Shown piece by piece: positions 36,601 to 48,600 of a stretch of DNA of 64,000 nt (the first letter of the stretch is position 1; each line of letters opens with the position of its first letter). Origin of the DNA: Branchiostoma floridae (lineage: Eukaryota; Chordata; Leptocardii; Amphioxiformes; Branchiostomatidae). The notes beneath the pieces were generated by a model. The model was not told the DNA's origin and did no database searches. It saw only the letters and a program-made list of their open reading frames with translations. The stretch is from positions 16,126,019 through 16,190,018 of the forward strand of contig NC_049992.1 in NCBI RefSeq assembly GCF_000003815.2, written 5' to 3'. The translations under genes and the position numbers were made by a program.

Positions 36601-39600
36601 TCGAATTGTTCCGTTCAATTGATATAATGAATGAATGTACAGGATGTTTGTTTTACCCTTTAGCAATAGTCAAATTAAATGCAAATCAGGGTGAAGTTTG
36701 TTCCCATTTGCGGCATGGCATTTACAAATATCTTGCTTTCCACTTGGAGGTATTCAGTCCAAAAACATTATGCCGAATTGCATTTCAAGAACGCGTGGTG
36801 TTTGTAATATATTTGTCAGTCGACTTCGCACTCTATATTACTTTTGAACCAATTTTTAATGCCATAGAAAATATCAAAGTTTCCGACTTTTTACTGGGGC
36901 CACTGTCAAGAGAGGGCCGGTGCACGCAGCTGGACTGGTACCCTCACGTCGTCAACGTAAACACCGTGATGATTGGCGTGGAACTGTGAACTGGATCATT
37001 TGTTTGGTTCTTCATGCTTATGCCTTGTACGTTTTGTTCATAACATTATGCACATATGGATTAGTTTTAGATTCCGTTTATTCCAATTCGAGATTGCAAC
37101 ATATTCCCAAGGAGCTTTTATCAGGCCTTGATATTCCTAATTCGGCTATTGTGGACTGTGAAAAGTAGTCGACGACTGGAGGCTGACGGCTGGGTGTACC
37201 AACTACTTTGAAATAATCACATAAATTCTGATGATTCAGAAAGTTTCCTATGTCAAGCCATACCCCAAAATCCGCAGTTTCCTTTTTCTGTTTTATCACA
37301 AACCTACCGTAGACCTGTAGTAGAATCGTTGTCCGATGCAGCTCAATCCAATAGGTGACTTACCTTAGTTCTTATAGATGTGTGTTGAAGAGTATCAAAA
37401 TCATCGTTCGTGATGGAAATTTTGTTGTGTTTTGTAAATATTTTCCAGATTTATCGATATGATATATGTTAGAGGTTAGTGTGTGTGTATATTAGATATG
37501 TATTGTTATTCAAACATCAAAACGCGTTCCCAAGTACACCTTGGGCTTGTAGTACGTACGTACGAACGTAACATGTGTTAGTAAGTTGTTAGCAAAAGGC
37601 AAGTCAAACAACCTCCCTGGTCGAATGGATTTACAAAAAAAAAAAACAGAACAAACACTAACAAACAGAACTTGACCAAAACAAAATGACAATCCTAGGG
37701 ATAACACCCAACGGTATGAATAGCTTTTCTCCAAACGTCGTACCTGAAAAACAAAATGAAACATACGAGTTACCAGATGCAACTAATGCTATTTATCAAT
37801 CTGGGGCCCTTTGCTAAAATATGGACTAAAATAATCAACTTGTGATACTGTAAAGATGTGTCTGTTCCAGGCGTTTTTGTAGACATGTTGTCTTATTCAA
37901 TCTCGGAGGGTGTGAAACAATGGATCTGGATTTGGCGTTTGTTCCACACTTGAAACATTTCTAGACGCAAATCTAGAGGCAGACAGAGGTGTGTATTGTA
38001 CTTGTAATCTTGGCCTTGTTTAATTAGATATTTGAGAATGAAAATAAGCACGCGATTTTTTCGACGTTTGGTTTTAAAATGTCGATATGATATCTAAATC
38101 TTCGTATTAACTGCAAGGTCATGTATAAACTGTCAAAAGTCTGTGAAATTGTCTTGTTGTGACATCCATCTTGGTTATTGTCATGCATAGTCACAACCGC
38201 GGGCCCCATTGTCTACAAGATGGAAATACGACGATGGTTGACTTTCCTCTTCTTCGGATCCCAAGCCAAAACAAGAAATCCGGTCAGACCAAAGGTCACT
38301 TTGACTTGAATTCGTAAATCATGGATCCGGAGCGAATATACAAATTTTTGTTCGATCGTAATTCGCATTAAGAGATATTAAAAAAAAAATAACACTTTTT
38401 CTTGGTTTCTGAACAGGTTTCGGACAAATCTACGAATTGTTTTCTTAGTTTTCAAACAGTTTTCTTACAAATTTACGATAGCGAATACGAGTAGTTCGTG
38501 CATCATTTAGAAGACAAATGACAATTCAGGCCTCTTTTCAACTTTCTTGCTACCACGGCGTACAGTGAAGAAAACTCGAAGGGTACCGGGAAAAAAAATC
38601 TCTGTTTTAGACGTACATCGTATATGGAAATGTTGCCCACCGATTGAAGTTCGTATTGAACAAAATACTAGTATTTTTTAAATGATCTGAATGAAGAGGC
38701 TGTTACATGTACCAAGTCCTTGCATGTACATAGATACTTTTCAAGATGGCGGCGGTGACGGTTGCGTCGATCGCACGCTCCAGCTGAAGCAAACTTTTTG
38801 CATCTTTACCTTAGATTTCATCCAGTATTTTGCTCTCTAGAACTTTCTAAACGTAGTTATATATATCTTGAGAGTTTTTAGCTACTCCAGACCTCGGGGG
38901 TAAGAGAAATACGCCGATACAAGTTTCGCGAAAAACCCAAGCCGAGTTGGAGACAGACATCATGGCGGACGACTTTGATCTCGGTGACCTTTATGCCACA
39001 CTTGGACTAACGCCGGCAGCCTCCCGAGAAGAAATCTTGGACGCGTACAAGAAAGAACTCATCGCATATGAATCAACAGCTAAGAACAGCCGAAAGACCA
39101 AGGTCTTCAAGGAGGTAGGCAAAGCCTTTTCTGTCCTCTCAGACGCGTCACGTAGGAAACAGTACGATGACAGCAACATTATCCCGGACACCCCAAAGAC
39201 CAGAAGTAGAAGAAAATCACTCAAACATGCTGAAGAGTACCAAGTAATTGAAAACCGGCAGAGTATCACGGTTTACTTCCCCAGGAACACTGCCAAGTCT
39301 TGGCTCGACTCGTGTGAAGAGTACTATGGCACTCAAGCTGTAAACGACGGAGATCAAGGCTATCAAATCAAAACTTCCCATGTTGATCCCAAAACTGGTC
39401 TCCCCGTCGGCTCTGTAAGCATCAAAATCTTCGAAACAACACAGAAAATGCTGATACAGGGGTCTGCATACCTACTATGGTATTCGGAAGTATTCCCGGA
39501 GCTCAAAAAGAAACTTAGCCAAACTCAAAACAACCATGGCTCTGCCAATGTCCAACAAGCGTCGGTAGGAGTGGAACACGTCTCCACGTCCGTAACGCCA

Positions 39601-42600
39601 AGTTCAACTGATATTCCCCTATTATGTTCATCCTGTGACCAGCCTGTGATGTCTGAAGTTTGTAACACATGTACCACTGTACCCAAGGTTTTGTTTGATG
39701 TAAATAGTAACGAAACACATGAAGACACTCAGAGCGTTGTACTTGATGACGACAGAAATGAAACGGGTGAAAATGTCAATGGCAATGATGAGATCAAGAA
39801 GGATCCGTGTAGTTTGACTGACTTGTCTGTCTTACAAGACAGTATGAACAAATTAGAAGCCTGTCTTGCAAACTCTATTTCGGACAGAAAATTATTCGAA
39901 GACTTTGTGGCACAAAGAATGAACACAATAGAAAGTAAGATGAAAACCCAGGTGTGTATTGAAGTTCCTTCTACTGACAAAAAGCAACTTCAGGATGAAA
40001 TCGCGCAGCTGACTGAAGCAAAGTGTGAACTTCAAAACCAGCTCGATTCACTCCAGCTGAAGTACGATGAGCTAGCTCTCGCTGTCGGCATGTTACAAAC
40101 GACCGCTCCTCTTAAAACAACAGAAACTCAGACCACAGACGAGTCATCAGAACGTGCTGAAAAGTTACTCCGTGAGGTAGCTACAATTAGCACCCAAAAC
40201 AGATTCCAGGTGCTGGCAGATAACAATGGCGTGTCTGGCAAGGAAGCGCGTACCGACATTTCAAACAGAAGCGCGAAACGTCGTGACCACGGTGCCAAGC
40301 CTACAACAAAGCAGACCTCCTGTGTGGACAAAGTCAACACCAATCAACACAACAAAACAGCTGAGACAAATCAACAACACAGAGAACTACCACCAGACGT
40401 ATTAATCCTAGGGGACTCAAACACAAAAGGTATCAAAACGGACCTCTTGTGCCCAAACAAATGTGCGAAAAGTGATGTGACGTACAACATAACACAAGCG
40501 ACAGAATACGTGGAACAAACAACGTTGCCGGACCCTCATGTGATTTTGTTCCATCTTGGCACGAACGATGCGCGAGATACGCGGGACGCAACATCAGTCT
40601 CCGAGCGCTTCCGTAAATTGGTACACATAACGCACGAGAAGTACCCCCGCACACAAATCGTCCTGTCTTCCATTCTGCCCAGAGATGACCCTGACCTCCA
40701 ACAAGTAGGAGATAACGTCAACTCCTTTCTAAGGGTCATCTCTGAGGAAACCAAGTATGTACATCTGATTGATAATAGTAATCTGTCAGATATGGGACTG
40801 ATCAAGCGTCGACTCTACAGCCATGACGGGTACCATCTGAACAGATTTGGGATACGAGTACTGGCGGCCAATATCAAAAGAGTAATCAACCCGTTGATAG
40901 GACTGGGACAATACACTAACAGAGGCGCTAGGCTCAATCAATCGCCTACACACAACCAAAGCCCCGACGCCGTATCCCCCGGGATCTCCACAACGCACGG
41001 TCAGGGACAAAGGCCACACCCCATCGCTACATACGAGCGAGACTTCCCAAGGCTCAACCAAACGCTCGTAAATGGTCCATCAGTTACGAGAAACTATTCT
41101 GACGCTCTAAGACAAGGACAATCATCAAGTGCACCCCAGGCCACCGGGGCACCTGCTGCATCGAGACCCACACCCCTTTCAGGACCTCTACAGAGTGCAA
41201 GTCAAGGCCAGTCCTCGCGTGGAAGTGTTAACGCGACCTTCGAACGTTTTGCACCGGCGGCTCAAGAATCTCCCCCGCCTGTGCGTCCGTTCTTCCGACC
41301 GAATCAGCCTTCAGGACCCTGGAGAAGCCCCCCTCCCCCGTTCAACCTGCCTCCTTCACCGTGGGGATTCCTGCCGCCAAACGTCCAAGTACCCGGCCCA
41401 CATTCACGGATGAACTCTCCTCCTTGGCCTTGGCACCCTGCCATGATGTGGCCACCAATGGTTACCAATAACATGTGGTAGGAACTTTCTAGTGATATTC
41501 TTGGCCTTTTTCAATTAGTAACGAAAATTCGGGGCTATCATTACTATGTCTACCAAATTGTGCCCATCAATTGTCTCAGCTACAGTATCATAGAATAGTT
41601 TTATCATGTACATATAGTTGATATGCACTGTATTTTACCTAGTGTTTAGTACGATTATTATACATAATTCACCGTATATATGAGTATATATAAAGTAACG
41701 GAGTTTTATCATTGGTTCAGCTTAACATTTTAGCTATGACATTTTAGATCTTGTCACTCTCATGAGTTAAAGTATTTTGATGATTAAGGTAAAGACGCAA
41801 TTCTCTTGAAAATCTCATTGATGAAAATGTTCAATGGCGGAAGCAAATGCTTCGCCGCCTGGAATGTTCACGGTCTAGGTTCTAAATTAGAGGATGTAGA
41901 GTTTTTAGACGAAATTCGCAAATTCGACTTCTTTTCGTTACTTGAAACATGGAGCACTCAAAACACAAAAATCAACATCGCTAACTATAGTTATTTTCAT
42001 CTATTCAGAACAAAAAGCAAACGAGCGAAACGCTCATCAGGGGGAATTATATTTTTCTATAAAAACAAATTCAAAAATCATGTCAAAAAAGTACCTTCTA
42101 AGTCGACTGATGCCCTCTGGGTAAAGATAGACCGTAACGTCTTAGGACTTACGAAAGATCTTTTCATATGTTCAGTTTACCTAAGCCCAAGCGCTTCTTC
42201 TACTCATAAAAATGCCGATAACCATATATTAGACATACTAGAAGAGGAAATAAGTAGATATAGTTCAGAGGGGTTCGTCTTATTAGGGGGAGATCTAAAT
42301 GCGCGTATTGGTAACCTACGTGATTACGTGGATAGCGAAATTAACATCGACGGTTTTCCCGCCAGCTCCTCGAACCAAGTTAGTGATAGGCAATATATGG
42401 ATAAGTCACCTCCAAACAAGTTTGGCCGGCTTTTGAGTGAGCTTTGCATACAAGCAGACCTCAGAATATTAAATGGCAGGGTGGCTGGGGACCTGCAAGG
42501 TAACTATACCTGTCACCAACCAAACGGTAGTAGCACGGTCGACTACATAATTTCCAGCCAATCGTTTCTGCAAAACATTTTATTATTTCAAATTCATCCG

Positions 42601-45600
42601 CTAACTGTCTTTTCAGATCACTGCCTGATATCAGTCTTCATTAAATCAAACACAGACCATCAAAACCAGCATGAAAAACAACAAAAGCGTAAAAGAAATC
42701 CCGCTCCAAAACGATTTCATTGGGATGATAAATCTGCACAGAAATTCAACCACATCCTTTCTCAATCTCATTTTATCGATAGACTGAATTCACTCTCATC
42801 ACAAAATACGAAGGACACAAAATCTAATGGAGAAATAGAAGCCTTTGTTTCTGAATTTAGTTCAATCCTGAGAGACGTTGGTTTCAAATCCCTATCAGTA
42901 CAGATAACTAAACATAAGAAACACCCGCAGCTACGACAAAATAAACAATGGTTTGACAAGAGTTGTAACGAACTAAAACGTGAAATAAAGAACCTAGCAT
43001 ATTTACTATCCAAACAACCATTTAATTCCGACATAAGGGGAAGATATTTCAAAAGAAAGAAAGAATTTAAAAAACTGATAAAAAAAGAAGAAAACAGACT
43101 TTCACAAACAAATCATGACCCAATTGTCTTCCCTCAAAGACAAAAATCCAGGCGCCTTTTGGAACTTAGTTAATAAGCTAAAACCGACGAAAACGCAAGA
43201 AAATAACCAAATCTCAGAAGAAGAGTGGTTTGAACATTTTAGCAATTTAGACAAACTCCCTAATAATGGTACAAACGACTCTCCAATTCCGGAAAACGAT
43301 CAACTAAATCCGTCGTCCTCCGCTACTAATCCATCTGTTCTAGATTCCCCTATAACTTCAGAAGAATTATATAATGCCATTTCAAACCTCAAGAACAATA
43401 AATCGAGTGGAAATGATTTGATCTTAAATGAAATGTTGAAATTTGGTAAATCGGTACTTCAAACGCCACTCCTGCAACTTTTTAACAATTGTCTGCAAAA
43501 CGGGTATTACCCACAGGAGTGGTCCCTTAGCCACATTGTTCCAATTCACAAATCCGGCGACCCATCTCTCCCAGACAACTACCGCGGAATTTCCATAATT
43601 AGCTGCTTAGGTAAACTATTCTCCTCTATATTAAAAAATCGCTTAGTTAGTTATGCCGAAAACAATAGTCTTTTCAAACCCCACCAGGCAGGGTTTAGGA
43701 AGAACTTTAGAACTACAGATAATCTTTTCGTGTTAAGTACATTAGTTAGCAAGTATCTAAGTAAAAATTCCCGTCTCTTTGCATGTTTCGTAGATTTTAG
43801 TAAAGCGTTCGACTCCGTCTGGAGAAATGGCCTCCTTTACAAATTAAACAAGTTAGGTATACAGGGCAACTTTCTTCGAACTATCAAAGACATGTATTCA
43901 AAAACTACAAATCGTGTGAAATACAGTCAAGGTCTGACTGAACCTTTTGTCACAAACTGTGGTGTCAGACAGGGTTGTAATTTAAGCCCAACTTTATTCA
44001 ATTTATTTTTAAGTGATATTACATCTGTCTTTGATAATGATATTTGTAACCCTCCAACGATGTACAGTAAGCGTGTCTCTTGTCTATTGTATGCAGATGA
44101 TTTAGTTCTTTTCTCTGAATCCAAACAAGGTCTACAATGTTCTTTGAATAGACTAGAAGAATACTGTCAAACATGGCACCTAAATGTGAACCTTAGGAAA
44201 ACAAAAATAATTGTTTTCACTAAGGGTGGTCGTATACCAAAAGATGTGTATTTCATGTATAAGAACAATCCTGTTGAAATAGTGACAAACTATTGTTATT
44301 TAGGTATTGTTGTCAATTCTGCGGGTACTTTCAAGGCGAACAACAAACACTTGTACAGTAAGGGTCTGAAAGCTTTATTCGGGATAAATCAATCCCTAGA
44401 CAAAGCCGATGCTCCTTTGTCTGTCAGAAACAAACTTTTTGATACATGTGTTAAGCCCATAATTCTCTATGGATCGGAAATCTGGGGTTCTGTTAAAAGC
44501 CCCAAATCCTGTCCTATTGAAACAATACATCTAAAATTCTGTAAGCAAACCCTACACGTGCCAAGATCCACAAGTGGCCTCGCCGCTAGAGCCGAGTTAG
44601 GGAGGTTCCCCATTCATTTGGAAGCCTCCCTAAATGCTATTAAACACTTAATTAGACTTCGCCAGAAAGTACCAGCAGACAGTTTCCAGTCAGACGCTCT
44701 TTCTTGCCAGATAGATTTAGACAAGGCTGGAGCCAAGTGTTGGGCGTCAGGAGTTCGCCAATCACTGGAGGAATGCGGCTATGGTTATGTATGGCATTGT
44801 CCTCTACAGCACAATACAAATTCGTCTCAAATTATCAATTCTATCAATCAGCGTCTGAAAGACATTTATTTTCAAACTTTTCTAAGAGAGATACACAATG
44901 ACAACAAAGGTGGATCCGCTAAAAACAAATTGAGGTCTTACAGACTGTTCAAGTCCACTTATAATGTGGAACAATACCTGGATATTGACAATATTCGGCA
45001 CAGGACGGCCGTCACAAAACTACGAGTCAGTTGCCACAAATTACACATCGAAACCGGAAGACATAACCGCACTCCTCTAGAACAACGAATATGTAGATAC
45101 TGCAATCTAGATAAGTTAGAAGACGAACACCATTTTGTAGTAGAATGTAGTTTGTACAAGAAAGAGAGAGCTGAACTCTACAGACTAATAGAATCCATGT
45201 TCCCCCACTTCATACAACTAAGTAATATAGACAAATTTATATTCCTTATGAATCTAGACAAACCTTTACTTATAAAGCATATCTGTTCTTACATTTTCAA
45301 TATCACAAAGAAACGAGAAGAAGCCGAATGTACGCAGTAGAATACGATCCTTGAGTAGTGTAGATTCATTGTATCATTATATCATGTTGTATCATTTGTT
45401 GTGACCTGTACTAAACCCAGTGGGTATGAATGTACAATAAAGGTCTTCATTCATTCATAGATACTTCAGTCACTGAGCCAGGCACGGGAGACAATGATGA
45501 ATGTCGAAAAGTATTTGCACAACAAAGAAGGTCAAAGCAGTCCTTGGTCTTATCAAGGAGGTTATATTCAATGAATATAACCTCCTTGGTCTTATCAAAA

Positions 45601-48600
45601 CAAGTTGCTTTGTTTTTGTCTTCCTATGCATGACACTGGTTAGAACATGTTTGCGAATTAGCGCTAGAAGACCCTAGAAGAAGGTCGTGAAGATTGCATG
45701 CCCCACGACTCTGACCGTTGGAAATGGTTCTAACATACCGGCAACGGGAATTGTCTAGCCCCCACCAAGCCTTCATATGGGGGTACCGGGATTGTAGAAT
45801 TTGGCAAAAAACAACAACGGGAAACTGGCCTGGGGCCTGAGTCAGTCCACGCAAATGTTAATGATATGTTTCCCCTCTACACGGCCGGCCACTCCTCTGA
45901 TAACAACTCTCATAGAAACGCTAAAAAAAAAACTTAGCACGGACGCCACTAGAACGTGAGATGGGTGATATTAGCCCTTGAAATATTTTTTTTAAATCCT
46001 ATAAATTGCCAATCAAACATAAGACGTTTATATTTTTCAGAAACGTGAAATTAATACGTTGATAATAATTACGTGGAGAATTTTTAAACAGATACACAAT
46101 GTTTTTCTTTATCGCATTACTCAATTTACTGATATTTCTGGCGCTAGCGCACGTGAGGTAGACTCAAGCCCGCTGCCAATCACGTCCTAGCAACCGCCGG
46201 TCCTATAGCAACCATCTCCGCTTTTCCCGCCTTTGTGTCGATCGGCGTGTCTGATGTTGTTTCAGAAGTGACGGCGAAAAGGTCCTCAGCAAGAATATTA
46301 ACCTGATTTTATTTTCAACGGTGATATTATGCGTGAGAACTTGAATATGAGTAACTTAGTCTTCGATTTGATTAAAAGCAATGTTTTTTTTTTGCCTGAC
46401 TGTACGTAACACTTGTTGTCCACGCCTGAGAGCGGCGCGGCTTTGTCCACGCCGTATGAGTGCCGTGCGGCGCTGGACTGACGAGGAAAAGTAGTTTGTC
46501 AACTTGACTGTTGAATGTCATATATTGTACCAAAATAAAGAGAAGAGACAAGATATTTGAAAGACATTCTTGTAACATTCAAAATACATTCAAAGGACTG
46601 TCACATTGTCATGCCGTGGGACGGTGTCAAACAGCCTGACGACATAACGCCCGGGTGAGTGGGACGCAGATAATGAGCTTTATTTCCAACGGCAAATACG
46701 GACAATATATTTCGGGAACACGGTAGATTTAATAGTTACTTGTACAGATATTTTACGGAAATGCAAAAAAAAGGACAGCCGCTCGGAGTATCACTCAACT
46801 TCGACGCCTAGGCAAGGCATGGCATGGCATGCAGGAAACGATCACCTGCGGATATTTTTGCATGACAACTCAGCAATCAGCGCTNNNNNNNNNNNNNNNN
46901 NNNNNNNNNNNNNNNNNNNNNNNNNNNNNNNNNNNNNNNNNNNNNNNNNNNNNNNNNNNNNNNNNNNNNNNNNNNNNNNNNNNNTTGGAAAGACATTCTT
47001 GTAACATTCAAAATGAAACTGAAAAGGACAGTCACATTGTCGCATGTGGCATCAAAGGGCGAACATGGCATAACGTCTGGAGAGTGGGATTTTACCAAAT
47101 ACTTTGTAAGTCCAGTTTATAGTTTGGAAGTTTGTGTAACGCTCCGTTGCCTGCCGTGGCGGTCATTTTACACGGCCTAGTGGCTTCAGATCACGCACAT
47201 GTTTAATAGGAAGGTGAAATGAGGACAGATCGCTCGGTGCCGTGTAGGGACACCGATCGCAAAGGAACGTCTCTCGCGGTGCGCGGTCACCAGCTAATAA
47301 ATTGCCGCCCCTCCATTTTGACTGGGCCAGTCAGTCAGGCGGGCCGCTCGAAGCGTATTCAGGCTACTAACGGGGGCGTGATTTTCGTTAACATGCGAGT
47401 TTTCACAGTTTTTCTCCAGACATTTGGAAGACATTTTTCTGAACAATGGAAAAAACAACACACACGCCCTCCCAAAAAGACCCTGTAAAGACATTCTCGA
47501 ACCCCAGAAAATACATTCTTGGAAAATGTCTCGAAAATATCCGGAAAAATCAGAATGTCTTTGGAGGGTTTTCTGTCCGATTGACATTATTTCGACATTA
47601 TCGGGCCCACCAGTGTGATCGGCTGCTTTTAACATCTACTAGCCACCATCAATGACAAAAGAATTATGGCACTGTTTTTATAACAAATTTGATGATGACC
47701 ATGGAAATGTCTTTCTCCTGGGTATTATGGGTTTGTAAGATTGTCAAACAGGTGATTGTAAAATGTTGTAAATCTCACAAGCCCCCTCCCACCAAGCCAA
47801 GTCTTGCCTCACCCACAACCACCACATTAAGTAATATATATACAGTTGTGTAATAGATAATACATACTCTCATGTCCTTCATCTCCCTGACCCACTCCTC
47901 AAACTTCTGGTTGTCCCTGTGGACCATCTGCATCAGCCTGTCAGGAATGGCTGTTTCCACAGGCAGGGGGTCACCTATAACCTCACCTGGAACCATACAA
48001 AAGTCAGGCAAACTGAGTCACTCTATCTTCTAACAACACATGTATTGAAGTGGTACACAGAAACTAGGAAACACCTAAATAACAAACGAAGATACCAATG
48101 ACATGCAGCAGATAGAGCCAAACAATCTCTGAAAATGTACACTGATTGACTGAAACTGTATTTTGGAATATTGGAAATGTTTTCTGAATATCTTAAACTG
48201 TGCCCTATCTTGAACTGTATTTTTGTGTAGTACTATGTCCTTGTCTATACTATACTGAGTGAGGTAGTAGTAGCAGTAGTGGTGGTGGTGGTGGTTGTAG
48301 CGGTACATGTACATACATCTGTACCAAAGATAAACAAACATATAGACTTAAATTTAAATACACAGTCTTCACATTCAACAGCAAGTCACAAAAAGGTGAA
48401 GAAAATTGGTGCCATAAAAACACCCAAATTAAACTGAACTCTGGTAACATTTTCAGTTTCCTTACCTTCTGGCATCCTCCTGTTATACACCAACATGTAG
48501 GCATTTCTGGAGGCATGACTTCCTTTCTGCAGTTTGGGCTTCTTAGGTTGCTTCTGGCCTCCCTCTGGGTACATAGTATAAAAGCCTTTATTTCAAAACT

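Larger units (their letters stand above)
38740..45455 (+). mobile_element. Full-length 6.7-kb non-LTR retrotransposon with 11-bp target duplication
   Basis: Bounded by identical CATAGATACTT at 38729-38739 and 45456-45466. The 5' UTR starts TTCAAGATGGCGGCGGTGAC; ORF1 (38962-41481) and a frameshifted ORF2 (41821-45340) follow; the 3' end is AATAAAGGTC with a TTCATTCATT tail rather than poly(A). APE-type endonuclease, RT and an esterase-bearing ORF1 place it in the Jockey/CR1 superfamily; the clade is not determined. It is inserted within the CACTA-type element, so it is the younger of the two. Confidence 0.95.
34582..47615. mobile_element. 13-kb CACTA/EnSpm-type transposon in USP48 intron 14, carrying a nested LINE
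   Basis: Terminal inverted repeats begin CACTGGTGGG and match at 58 of 63 positions between the two ends. The element is bracketed by a 3-bp duplication TGA (34579-34581, 47616-47618), as expected for CACTA elements. AAAGACATT/AATGTCTTT motifs recur near both ends, resembling subterminal transposase-binding repeats. Without the nested LINE it is about 6.3 kb. I found no transposase frame in 34650-38739 or 45467-47540 (the longest, 36498-36989, is unrecognised), so it appears non-autonomous or decayed. A 100-N gap lies inside. Confidence 0.88.

Noticed and set aside
36498-36989. 163-codon plus-strand frame inside the CACTA-type element.
   Set aside because: No transposase (DDE) or other motif, AT-rich hydrophobic composition; most likely a chance frame.
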